This document shows positions 34,800 to 45,127 of a stretch of 64,000 bases of DNA, one piece after another. The stretch is from Catonia carolina (Eukaryota; Arthropoda; Insecta; Hemiptera; Achilidae). Made by a program: the position numbers and the translations under genes. The stretch is taken from contig JAQMRL010000006.1 in the NCBI GenBank assembly GCA_035578175.1, positions 31,248,893-31,312,892 on the forward strand, in the 5' to 3' direction. Each line of letters starts with the position of its first letter. Position 1 is the first letter of the stretch. The notes beneath the pieces were generated by a model that was not told the origin of the DNA, ran no database searches, and worked only from the letters and a program-made list of their open reading frames with translations.

Positions 34800-34990
34800 C
34801 CGCCTGTTCTGACTCACAGCAGTGATAAAACTCTATTGAATTACTGCCATCTCTTGTGCGGCCTCCCAACAACTCTCCTACCTACCGGTTTGTATTGCAA
34901 AACGTTGAGGGGAATCCATTCTTCAGGCATTCTCTCTACGTGATTTTTTCCATCGATTTCGATATTCTGCCATCTTCCCATTCAGGTTGT
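34800..34990 (-). pseudogene. LINE ORF2 C-terminal end, different group
   Basis: A minus-strand frame reads KNHVERMPEEWIPLNVLQYK followed by PVGRRVVGRPHKRW and a stop. An R-rich GRRxxGRPxKRW ending after an HxxRM motif is common in the last part of RTE-type and related LINE proteins (family knowledge). It does not resemble the Jockey-type tails elsewhere in this window. Confidence 0.55.
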
Positions 34991-35657
34991 GATGTTCAAT
35001 GAAAATAGTGTTGTTATTGTCTCATGTACTACCATGTCAGTGGTTGACTGCGCTATCACAGGGGAAAATTTAGTACAGTTCTCAGGTGAGAAAACTAAGC
35101 AATCAAAGGAACAACGTTCGCCGAATGTTCGTCATACGTTAGCTAGGCTTAGACCGATGAATATTTTGGCAAATTATAGAAGGCGTTATCTTCTTTAACC
35201 AGAGGATAATAGGAGGATTAAATCAGTAGAAGAGAATAACGCATTCTTCTGGGAATGGCTGGCATATTGTAAATTTAAATGTGGCCAGCCTAACCATCAG
35301 ATAACCACACTACCACACTACAACACCGAGGAAATCGCCAACCGATTAAATGAGATGAAGATGTTTCTGAACAAAACGCCGTAGCCTCCTCAGGTCTCCT
35401 TCGAGACAAACAAAATAATCTTTTTGGAGACCAATTTCTTAACATTTTAATCAGGTCACAAATTTTGTTCATCCCGGCAACACAAGGTATTTACCAGTAT
35501 TTATGGTTAAGTCACTTGATGTAATCGCTGTTCGGTGACAGCAGTAGAAACTTATGTAAAATACAACAATAGTGTCCTTTGCAATCGGTCTATTTTTTAC
35601 TAGTTATATATGAATTGCATAAATGAAATTTAATGATGCGCCAATTTAAATTATTTT
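34991..35657 (-). other. Possible internal region of LTR relic
   Basis: This lies downstream, in minus sense, of the primer-binding site at 35659-35676. A 60-codon minus frame begins at 35472 about 190 bp after that site, where a gag start might be expected, but its sequence (MNKICDLIKMLRNW...) has no feature I recognise. A 69-codon plus frame (34989-35198) is also unassigned. Confidence 0.3.
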
Positions 35658-35658
35658 G

Positions 35659-35676
35659 GCCCCACGTTGGGTGCCA
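35659..35676 (-). promoter_or_regulatory. tRNA-Lys-type primer-binding site
   Basis: The minus strand reads TGGCACCCAACGTGGGGC. This differs at one base from the complement of the 3' end of tRNA-Lys1,2, the site used to prime reverse transcription in several LTR retroelements (established knowledge). It follows the putative LTR directly. Confidence 0.6.
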
Positions 35677-36112
35677 AAATTTAAAGTAATTTAAATTAAT
35701 GAAATGTATGAATGAAACGCAAATTGAAATGAAAATAAATTAATTTAGTGATAATGAAAAGTTGAAATAAAATAAATTGACACAGAAAATGAATTACAAA
35801 ATTTATCGAATGTTTGTTCTTATTATTGATGACACTATGTTATAAAACTAAGTATTTTAAATGAATTATTAATATATATAATCATTCATTACAATATGAA
35901 ATTGAATGTTAGCATTTATGAGCTCAAAATTAATTATTTTTTATAGTTATTATCTGAATTATCCTCGGAGTCTTCCTCTTGCTGCTTGACCATCCATTTC
36001 CCGGTAAATGGATGGACGGTCAATCAAATGGGGCGTCGAGTCATTGTTGCAATTGGTTATATAGTCTTTTTTTTAGCTTTTATTTGTTATCGGGAACTGT
36101 ACTTTGTTGACA
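35677..36112 (-). mobile_element. Putative solo/5' LTR relic
   Basis: Read on the minus strand, this ~435-bp stretch starts near AGTTGTCAACAAAGTACAG. It has a TATA-like GACTATATAACC (about 36055-36066), a hairpin CCATCCATTT/AAATGGATGG downstream, and AT-rich sequence up to the primer-binding site. No second LTR or pol gene is visible, so the assignment rests on the binding site and promoter-like spacing. Edges are approximate. Confidence 0.45.
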
Positions 36113-36145
36113 ACTACCCAATTTGATCGCTGCTTTTTACTGTAT

Positions 36146-36320
36146 TTTTTTTTTTTGACGTGGATTAGACATGAGCTTGAACAGGGACCCCCAGTAGAGT
36201 TTGTTCATGGATGGCTGTCAGCTGGTCACCATACAAAGCGCTTGCCCAACCGGTGTTACTTAACAAATAATAGCGACTTTCTACCAGCTGACTGACTGGG
36301 CTGGCCCGAAGGCCAGGTTT
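36146..36320 (-). mobile_element. Candidate processed retroposon with A tail
   Basis: A T run (36146-36158) is followed by a GC-richer 160-bp block (CTGTCAGCTGGTCACC, CTGGCCCGAAGGCCAG). In minus sense this is a short transcript-like unit ending in oligo-A. A box-B-like GTTCAAGCT is imperfect. No second copy is seen here. Confidence 0.35.
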
Positions 36321-36747
36321 TATAGTCTTGAATAAATTTTCTTTAAATCTTTTTCTTCATATCTTAAAATAATCAAATTTATTTTGTCTGGTTCCATAAT
36401 TAATTAGATTCTTGATACTTAAATATTTTCCTTTACTTATTTTCTTATTATTTCAAATTGTTTAATTAAAATTATACTATCATTTGTTTTCTTCCTTAAA
36501 TTTGAGATATTTGGTTTCTGGAATTAATTTCTTTGAATATTTTATTTTCTTCTTATATTTCAACTTAATACAATTAATTACTGTTTAGAATATTTAAATT
36601 TTAAGTTAGAAATTGTTTAATTTTTATTATTATTTATGATTATTTTTAAATTACTTCTTAAATTGACAATTGGTTAATTGAATTAGATCATCGATCAACG
36701 ACGTACTAGAACATAGATTGCTATTCTACCGAAAGAATACCTACCTA
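36321..36747. other. AT-rich stretch, nothing recognised
   Basis: No supported feature was seen. Confidence 0.5.
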
Positions 36748-36757
36748 TTGAACATAA

Positions 36758-37092
36758 CCCACCGGGTTGGTCTAGAGTAGAGGTAACGTCGTCGCCAAAA
36801 TCAGCTGTTTAACAGCTGATTTTCGGAGACGAAGATTCCTGGTTCAAATCCTAGTAAAAGCAGTTACTTTTATTTGGATTTGAATACTAGACAGTGGTTA
36901 CCGGTTTTTTTTTATGGTTGGGGTTCAATTAACCATACTCTCTCAGGAATGGTCGGCCTGGGTCTGTACAAGACTACACCTCATTTACACGTCATACACA
37001 TGATCCTCATCTCATTGGGTCATGGGGTTGCTTATTGTTTTAAATTGAACAGATTGCAACGTACCCAAAATAATTAGGAATAAAATAAAAAC
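36758..37092 (+). mobile_element. SA tRNA-derived SINE, complete with 10-bp duplication
   Basis: Box A lies in GGTTGGTCTAGAG (about 36765-36778) and box B GGTTCAAATCC at 36841-36851. The body ends with GAACAGATTGCAACGTAC and an A-rich tail. TTGAACATAA flanks both sides (36748-36757 and 37093-37102), a clean target-site duplication. Confidence 0.9.
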
Positions 37093-37102
37093 TTGAACAT
37101 AA

Positions 37103-38640
37103 GTTGTTAACGTGTTAAATACCATGTGAAAATATTGAGTTCACGGCGTAAATATAAGTCTGTAATCAGAGAGTAGATTTAAATATTTTAATGCTTGTTC
37201 AATGTTCATCTACTTGAAATCTTTTCCTCTGCGACAAATATTATTTTTTTCGGCTTCATGTTGTATGGAAATAAAACTGAATAGTTAAAATACTTAATTT
37301 CTTCTCATAATTTTAAATTTCATATAAGAGTTTTTTTTAAATAAATTATAATATATTTTGAAGTTTCTTGTTATGTGCTTTTAGTAAGCAATTATTTTTA
37401 ACAATATATTTAGCTTACTACTCTGTTTCGTTTAAATATGTTGTAAACAGACCGTAAAGGAGGCAATATATTTTTTTAAATGCGGTACATGTTTATTTTT
37501 TGCAACGTTGTAAACATTAAGCAGAACCATTTAACGGTTTTTGAATTTTAAGTAGGTTTAAAAAGGTTACGTTATTATTGCTAGACTGGACATTTTTAAC
37601 GCTTGGAATTTTTTTTAATAAATATCATTACTGGATGAATGTAAGAAAAAAATTACGTATTTACAGAATATAGATGTTTGAGATACGGTGTGGTATTAAA
37701 AGGGTATAAGACGAGGATGAGTGTGTGTGTGGGGTACAGATGATGGATGCTGAACGTCCCTTCATTTCCTCTTTCCTTCTTTACACTCAGTATTCTCTTT
37801 ACCCATTTCCAACTCACATTTCTCCTTCTCCTGATCCCATTCCTCTCTCTAGGCTATATGCCTACACCCTCCTTACCAGCATTCACTTCCTAAAGCCACC
37901 CAATCGCGCGAGCCACCCGTCACACCATTAAACCAACATGCTTTCTGCCCTATAACACTCCATCTACTCTTGGCTTTTGCTTTAACCGATGTGACCTCTT
38001 GGCTGTTAGAAAACGATTTCTATGTCAACGACCCAATTCATTACATTACAAATGTGGGAGTTATTTTCCCATAGATCGTACTAGAAACCCTATGATAACT
38101 GCATGAAAATTCTTAATTATTTACGCAATCTATTTTTTTTAAATCTATAATTCTTGCTAGGAAAAATGATTAAAAGTCAAAATATTTAATTATTTAAAAA
38201 TAATTAAAAAACTGTTTATTTATTTTTGTTATACCGAGTAATGCATCTTTCCGTTGTTGAAATAATTATATCCTCTGTGTTTCTTAAAAAAATAATTTTT
38301 CAATGAAATACTAAAAATTTGTTTTTGTATTATTTGATTTAAATCTATTTAACCATCTTGCCCGGAAAATGAGCCGAAAAGTTATTTTTTTTTATTTCTA
38401 GATAACGGTTAATAGCTATAGGCTAAACAAATGTTAAATATAAAATTTGTTCCTTTGAAACGATATGCAACACAACCTTCCTTGCCATTTGAAATTTCTT
38501 AGTTACGGCCATTTTGATTTTTCAAAAACCAGTTTTGGGACACTCCAACAAGTTTTCCCGAATAGGGTCATGCGGCACATCGTTTGAAAACTTATTCAGT
38601 TCTGTGTCACCGGATGGCACATTAAGTGGCGAGATAAACC
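37103..38640. other. AT-rich stretch with a pyrimidine-rich block
   Basis: Bases 37750-37880 are rich in C and T (CTTCATTTCCTCTTTCCTTC) and open in one frame, with no recognisable protein. The rest shows nothing I can name. Confidence 0.45.
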
Positions 38641-38644
38641 TTTA

Positions 38645-39170
38645 ATTTTTGGTGGTCTTTTCAAGGCCACCAAAAATGGCTGGGTGACACGGCGTGCCGT
38701 CATCCAGCGGAGACGTCATCTTCTCTCGCAGTAGTGCGTCGATGGCTGCTTCATCGGATCCGATGGGCCCAAGGCTCGGTCGAGGGATCACATTGTGAGC
38801 AGCGCTCGCGGCAGCGGGGGATGACGGTCCGGTCGACGGTTTACGCTGTTGGGTCGGCGAGCGGAAGCACCATCTTCTCTCTTGCGGGATCGTTGAAGAA
38901 TGTTCGCTGGAGTGCGGTAGCCGTGTGCCGATGTAGGAAGTCTCCTCGATGCCGTAGAGTGGTGTGGAATCGAATCTCCTCGGGCTCAGTGGAACGCTCT
39001 TTATATAGTCGCCGAGAGCGCTGTGGTAGAGGGCAGTTATTGGTCTCGGCCTTGGAGACAAAGGCCTCTGTCGGTTCGCCACCACAGGCCTACCGCCCCT
39101 TTCGGAACTACTGGCGGTTCCCTCAATCACTGAATTGGAAGCTTTGATAGCCGGCAGCACAGTACATAAT
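38645..39170 (-). other. GC-rich island with TATA box and overlapping ORFs
   Basis: This ~500-bp block is the only strongly GC- and CpG-rich segment in the window. It begins with a perfect 11-bp hairpin ATTTTTGGTGG/CCACCAAAAAT (38645-38676). The minus strand has a canonical TATATAAA (plus 39000-39007). A 172-codon Ser/Pro-rich minus frame (39160-38642) spans the whole block, and a 137-codon plus frame lies opposite. I recognise neither protein, and long frames are expected by chance in GC-rich DNA. It may be an LTR, a promoter with first exon, or horizontally acquired sequence. Confidence 0.45.
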
Positions 39171-39903
39171 CAATGGGAACGATGGTTACATCTGAATATA
39201 AAGAAATTGACAATTAAGTTTGTACTGTACCGTATAAGCTAAAATGTGAAAACGTAGTTTTGTGAAGTTTTTTGCCGCCATTTAGAACTAGATAAAGATA
39301 TTTGGAATTTCCTTTTACCAAATTAAATTTTAACTTATAGATTTTTGAAAATGTGCCAGAAAACATACACTTTTACATATGAAAATTACGAAATTCGAAC
39401 ACGGGCTTCAGTTTCGGCACAACCTGTACATTCAAAGTGGACGAAAATATTTTTATTAATTAGCCAATGGTCATATTATTGGAAAAATCATTTTCCTATA
39501 TCACTCCGTTTTCCTGCATACGATTTGGGACACGTTATCTGCCTTACCCGGTATATGTGAAATGGTGTTGCATTTTTTGAACAAAAAAATTGTAAATTTT
39601 TATCTGGTTTTTATACACAAATCCATGTATTCTGCTTTGTTTACAAGATATAGTGAATTGTATGTTTCGGCAATTTCAGACAAGATAAAAACATTCAATG
39701 AAAATAAAATTTTATTTAAATTAAAAAAATACATACCATATGTTACTCAAGAATCAATAAGCTACACATTAGGGAAATTTTTTTTGAAATAGGTTGGGTT
39801 GTTTCTGTGATAACCTAGTTCAATAATAAACCAAAGTTATTTCTTTGTAATTTTAGCTTACATAACTAAACAATGTCAATGTTAAACTAGTATGCTGGCA
39901 GTC
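39171..39903. other. Stretch with two short unassigned frames
   Basis: Plus-strand frames of 71 codons (39345-39560) and 76 codons (39562-39792) follow each other in different phases. Neither shows a motif I know. They could be a decayed transposon gene. Confidence 0.3.
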
Positions 39904-39914
39904 AGCTGATCACG

Positions 39915-40092
39915 TTTTTTTTTTTTTTTTTGGTTTAACGTCTGAATGTTCTGCAATTGCTGCTAATGCAGACGGTGAAGGATGAAATGATTTTTGTAAC
40001 GTATGAAAATATGTAATGCCTGAATAGGTTCGAACCAAAGACCGCATGATGAGAAGCGAGCACGTTACCAACTACGCTAATACGGCCGGCGT
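39915..40092 (-). mobile_element. SC tRNA-derived SINE with perfect 11-bp duplication
   Basis: Minus-strand box A TAGCGTAGTTGG and box B GGTTCGAACC mark the head, followed by the SC body and a 17-base oligo-A tail (T run 39915-39931). AGCTGATCACG flanks both ends exactly (39904-39914 and 40093-40103). The intact duplication and long tail indicate a young insertion. Confidence 0.92.
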
Positions 40093-40103
40093 AGCTGATC
40101 ACG

Positions 40104-41472
40104 TGAACGTAGCTAGTCATTGGCTAAAAACATTTGTTTACGTGACCTGCTTACTCCCATCATTCAATAAAATACAATATAATTATATACGTGAACATTT
40201 GTTTAAACAAGTTGTTCTATGAAAATAGCGTTGAAAAGTTTATGGTAATTCTGACATTTATATTATACTGTAAAAAATATTCTGACAGGAAATCCTTATA
40301 TATGTATTTAATTAAATTTCTGATTTCTTATCATTTTTTAAAATTGTTTTTCTGATAAATCCCCGGGAATTTGTTTTTTTTCATCAACAGATTCAATGTT
40401 GAGCTTCTTTGATATAGAGCCTTTTTGTTATTTTGTATTTCCCTTTAGGCTAATTTTTTCTTATTCTCAATTTTTCAAATACCACATTTATCTTTAACGT
40501 AAATTGGAAAACACTCGGGTATTTTATAATAATTTACTACTAACTGTCTAATACAGTTATCAAAACTAATTTGGTTTGAACTCAGTATTAAATTAATTAT
40601 TCATGTTTTCTATTTAAATTTAATTTTAATTTTCTTTAGGTAAAATAATCTTACGCCTTCTAACCATAAAAATATTACTTTAAAAGATTTCCCTCGGTTT
40701 GTTTTATATTGTTAAAGTAACGTATAATCTTTCTACAAGAAAATACCTAGCTTTTAATTTTATTTCATTTTTTTGTATTATTACTGACTAGAGTGAAAAT
40801 AAAACCTTTCTTAAAATGTAAAGTATAAAAGGTCTCAAGCGAGTGAAACTTGAGAGGTTTTATTTAAATTACAAAAAGAAAGTTGGTGTGTTTGGCTCAA
40901 CAGTCACCATTAAAAAATTTTGATTAAATTTTAAACATGGTAAATAATACTTTTGATTAAGTGATTTGTATGCATGTCCCAAAAGAGTAAAAATTTCTTT
41001 GTTAAACTATAAAGAAGAAATTTTTTTACAGTTGCCAGTACAAGCATTTCTTGTATTCTATGGAGTACACTTATTAAATTTCAATATATAGATCTATGAA
41101 TCCAAAATGGTGCCATTTATATGGCTTTTGACGAGTGATAGCTGTCTATAGCCACATGGAACAATTAGAGTATAAATAGTCGTTAAATTACTATTTGTCC
41201 TTATTGATTTGAAGTGTTTTGGATTGCTCTAAAATCATTTATTGAAATAACAAAATTTTCTGTTGTTATAAAAGAGTTACAGTAGGTTCAATTTAATGAG
41301 ACAGTATTGATTATACTAAGAACGAAAGATTTAGGCGGGTCGAGTTCTCACTCGTCTATCTCTTCCACAACCTCCTACGTACTCATAGACTTCCCTTCTC
41401 GTACGAAATATAAACTTTACAGGTAATAAACCATACGAGAAGTAGTACTGTACAATCAAATACAATAAGCTA
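40104..41472. other. AT-rich stretch, nothing recognised
   Basis: A short hairpin CTCAAG/CTTGAG lies near 40836-40856. No other feature is supported. Confidence 0.45.
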
Positions 41473-41600
41473 ATTTTTACGTTCTCTTGCCTATATGAAT
41501 ATATAGGAAGGATATCATTGTTTACATGTCGGTCCTTTAAAGCGTATTTCCGGTGAAAAATCGGTTCCGAGAAATATACATGAAAGCAATACACTCCTTC
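41473..41600. mobile_element. Fold-back duplicate of the TGH 3' end
   Basis: The left half matches the TGH 3' terminus in minus orientation (TTCTCTTGCCTATATGAATA). The right half matches the adjoining 3' region in plus orientation (GGTGAAAAATCGG...ACATGAAAGCAATAC). The two halves form an imperfect palindrome of about 120 bp with no TGH body between them. Confidence 0.65.
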
Positions 41601-41620
41601 TTCTGTTATGGACAAGATTT

Positions 41621-42008
41621 CCCATAACAGACAGGTTAAGTGTCAAATTATTTACACTCAATCTGTTAGTTGCAGGGCTAAAATAAATAGTTCTGTTTCT
41701 TATCACATGGCCAGCCAATTAAATGACTGAATAATTTAAGAACAGAAGAGGTAGAGGTGTAAAAGACTAATCAGAGTTATCTCCTCTGAAAGTAATGAAT
41801 TTCATCAAACAGCCAGACCCTTTGGTTAATAAAATGAAGGTGTTTTTTGCAGAGTGGAACATATGTACTTTTCAGAGGACCTGGCATGCTGATAAGCGTA
41901 CTTTTCCACTCAGTGAGGAACCCAATGGTAAACCAACTCACTTCTCGTTTTACTTAGTAAAACTTCTACAGGTTCAAACCAGCCTTTTGGCTGATGACCT
42001 AAACAAAA
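41621..42008 (+). mobile_element. SB retroposon copy 6, complete
   Basis: It runs from CCCATAACAGACAGG to GGCTGATGACCTAAACAAAA. It lies directly next to the TGH fold-back fragment. Confidence 0.87.
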
Positions 42009-42566
42009 ATAGGGGAAGAGAAAAAAAATTTGCATACTTCGAAACAATATCTTGAGTAAAATTATATTTCTCTTATTAATTTTTTAGAATACTTTTAAAA
42101 GTTAGTAAATAAAGTAGGGTGCCTAGTTATTTTAATTAATTTATAATAATATTGAAATGTACACAATTATTACATACTATTGCTGTTTGTTACAATCCCT
42201 GTAAAAGCACCACAAACTGTGGTCGTCGACAAAGGTAATGTGTTATAAACAGTGTAACTACCAAATGTACTTGGTATAGTACACAAAGTACGTTTGTAGT
42301 TGTAGTTTGTTTGGAAATTCTGATGTTTGTATTTATTGAGTTTAAAGTTTGTTTGTTGTCGTTTGTACATTGGTAGGTGGTTTACTGGTTAACTGAAGAG
42401 AATACTTAGTATTATTAATGTATATTTTTACTAAATTTTAATTAGGTGATCGACTGTTTTTATTTTCATTAATTGTATTCGTTTTAATTCAGTAAAATTG
42501 TTTACTTTTCAGTTAAAATTTTTTATATACTTATAGTAACTGGAATTTATACTAAAGGTAATGAAT
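42009..42566. other. AT-rich stretch with a small minus-strand ORF
   Basis: A 66-codon minus frame (42370-42170) is unusually free of AT-rich filler: it is rich in Asn, Tyr and Lys and then Thr and Ser, ending FTGIVTNSNSM. A pyrimidine tract and AG (TATTCTCTTCAG in minus sense, near 42400) lie upstream, as at a splice acceptor. I do not recognise it, and it could be an exon or chance. Confidence 0.3.
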
Positions 42567-42567
42567 G

Positions 42568-43140
42568 TACAGGGCGTTTCAAATGTACTTCGGTGTTACA
42601 AAAATTCAGTACAAAAAAGTATTTCAATTTATAATAATGAAACAATTACTGTACGAAAGTGAACTTCAAATTGTTTTCTCACATATTCTGAGCAGTTAGT
42701 TAACCGCTTGCCCGCTAGGCGTAGACTAGTAGATAAAATGGTTGCCACGGGAAGCGAGAAGTCGTTTTGTGTTAGAATTTCACGTGTCAAAGTCAGTAGT
42801 TACTGTACAACGTAATTTAGACGTTTCGGTTAAAATCTAATAAGGATCCAACAAATGACAATTATTCAATTTGTGCATGGTATAAACAATTCAGTGAAAC
42901 TGGTTGCTTGTGCAACCAGTCAACAGTTGATAGACAGTTTCATTTACAGCCCGTCAAAATCGACTGCGTCTGCACGCAGAGTTAGGAATTCCGAAAACAA
43001 CGGTGTGGAGAGTTCTCCGCAAAAGTCTTTTATTCAAATAGTACCATCTTCAAGTAATGCAACATCTTTCTGATGGAGATAAAACACGTCGGCCCTGGAT
43101 AGGACGCGCGTCTGAAGAAGACCAACACATTATGCTGTAC
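42568..43140 (+). mobile_element. Tc1/mariner-type element, 5' part
   Basis: A TA at 42566-42567 precedes CAGGGCGTTTCAAATGTAC, which resembles the CAGGGTGTTTCAAA-type termini of insect mariner-like elements. About 170 bp of terminal region leads to the transposase pseudogene. The 3' end is not found. Confidence 0.65.
42738..43140 (+). pseudogene. Transposase N-terminal pseudogene
   Basis: The ATG at 42738 opens MVATGSEKSFCV, then frames shift. Recognisable pieces are LEFHVSKSVVTVQRN, DPTNDN, AWYKQFSETGCLCNQST and RVLRK-type text. This helix-turn-helix start (WYKQFxETGCLC) is the DNA-binding half of a widespread insect mariner-like transposase (family knowledge). At least two frameshifts are needed to join the pieces and the catalytic half is absent, so it is dead. 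Confidence 0.7.
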
Positions 43141-43961
43141 GCCAAACATTACAGCCACGGTGGATTTCCTTCTGTTAGGGTGGTTACTAACTAGGGTAGT
43201 CCTATCTAAAAACATTCTGAATTAATACTTGAGTTAATTTTAAGTTACAATGATGGGATGGATAACTTGATCCGATTTTACGTTTCTATGGTTGCATATC
43301 GGAGAGATCTCTTATTCAGCTCTGTAGAACAGATGCACCACCTTATGAGGTCACTATGTGGAAGACCTCAAAATTTTAACCGACCATCTCTGGCAGAAGT
43401 ATCTGCCAGTTTTGAATGCTCCAACCTTTAAGTTGCACTTTCAGAACGCTGAATTACATCATTTTTATCATTTGGTGACTTATACTCATTTTACCAGACA
43501 CCTAAACACCGAGATATGTAAAAAGAAAATCTGAAAATTATTTTTATTTTAGATTTTTATTTCTCATAAGTTTGCTGCCTATAGAATTAAAATTAGAGTA
43601 GAAAATTTGAAAGAGTGATTTATTCAGTTCTTTTCATTGAAATAAAATTTTAAAAATTTGAAGTGCATGTACATTTTAAAATAAATGTATCTTTTTAAAT
43701 GATTCTATAATATTATTACAACATAAAATCTAGTGAATAGAAATATTGTGTTCGGTTCTTAAGGTGTAAAATTCATTAAAAAAGTGTTATAACTTCATTT
43801 ACTTTATTAACGCGTTCTAGATTTCTGATTGTATTAAATATTGTAGCATGATAACTTATGTAAGGTTTCTAAGCTCTCAAGATTGGTGTCTCATTCTAAC
43901 GTCTTTCTGCTTTCTGAATAAGAAACCTTTCATCTGTAACGTTCTCCTTTAGACGAATGTT

Positions 43962-43998
<37 letters not shown>

Positions 43999-44281
43999 TA
44001 TCACCACTACTGCATTGCAGTATACTTTTTCATTAGTTTTATGTCCAATTCAGACTTATCATTTTTATATGTTCTACGTTTATATCTGGGTCTATAATTC
44101 TGTATCCCTTTTAAGCTTGCACACAAAGTGTTATACCACATAAATGTTAGAGTGGGACTTGAAGAATTCTACAAAGTTTTATCTAAAGAAATTATTTTTA
44201 ATATCCTTTATAATAAATTAGATTTTGATAATTTTTGTTATATTAACTATAAAATTACCTTGTGGATTGGTAATTAAAAAA
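43141..44281. other. AT-rich stretch, nothing recognised except a TA repeat
   Basis: The only clear feature is the TA microsatellite at 43965-43996. Confidence 0.5.
43965..43996. repeat. (TA)n microsatellite
   Basis: About 16 uninterrupted TA units. Confidence 0.95.
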
Positions 44282-44609
44282 TCTGGTGTATAAAACTAAT
44301 GATGTTTTCTTGCCAACGTAAATAATAAAAAACCTAACCTAATATTAAACATGGGTGAATAAGCAAAATGAAAATCTCAGTAGAACTTAAAAATATGAAA
44401 AATTTCTAATTGACGAAACACTAGGCTTAGTAGAAAAATTACTTGAAAAAAATGTTGTAAATTTTTAATTTCCAACAGCTTTGATTGTATTTTATACTTT
44501 TACCCTAAAATGAATATTGACAGCAATTTTTAAAAAATTACCATGACATGTGGCTGTGCGCCCACAAGAATTTTATCAGACTTACAACAGAATGGCGCTT
44601 ACCCTACCT
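44282..44609 (+). mobile_element. TGH element, degenerate, cut by SB
   Basis: This is an old copy with TCTGGTGTATAAAACTAATG replacing the 5' hairpin, recognisable through to ATGGCGCTTACCCTACCTTG. SB sequence begins there and the 3' half is not seen afterwards. Confidence 0.75.
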
Positions 44610-45094
44610 TGTTGTTGTTTTTTAGGTTAACGCTGAGAGGCTGGTTCGAACCTTCAGAGTTATTACTAAGTAAAAACAAGGAGTGAGGTGATTTACAATT
44701 TCCTTCCTCACTGAGTTGAAAGAGTTGAATCAGCATGCCAGGCGCTCCGGAAAGCATCCACTTTCCAACCTGCAAATGACACCTTCATTTCATTCCCCCC
44801 AGGGTATGGCTGTATAGTGAAATTCAGTACTCTCTGAGGAGATAACTCTGACTAGTGTCTTTTACACCTCTACCTCTTCTGTTCTTAAATATTTCAGTTA
44901 TAAATGGCTGACTATAATATAGTCAGCTATTTATAACTGAAATATTTATATAATTTATTTATATTTATATATATTTATAACTAAAATAGTTCTGTTTCTT
45001 ATCATATTATGATAAGAAACAGAACTATTTTTGTAGCCCTTGAACCAACCGATCGAGTACAATTAATGTAACACTCCACCTGCCCGTTATGGGC
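44610..45094 (-). mobile_element. SB retroposon copy 7 with inverted insertion
   Basis: The element runs from its reversed (CAA)n end (TTGTTGTTTTTTAGGTTAAC) to GTTATGGGC. It is about 95 bp longer than other copies because of a palindromic insertion at 44887-45030. Confidence 0.85.
44887..45030. repeat. Twin palindromes inside SB copy 7
   Basis: The first palindrome, centred at 44917, has arms of about 30 bp with one mismatch (CAGTTATAAATGGCTGAC and its inverse). The second, centred at 45007, has perfect arms of about 23 bp (AAATAGTTCTGTTTCTTATC and its inverse). The sequence between the two centres is inverted relative to the flanks. Confidence 0.92.
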
Positions 45095-45127
45095 AAAAAA
45101 TTACCATATGAATTCGTAATTAAAAAA

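Noticed and set aside
40836..40856. Hairpin CTCAAG/CTTGAG as a terminator
   Set aside because: It is a short stem in AT-rich eukaryotic DNA with no linked gene.
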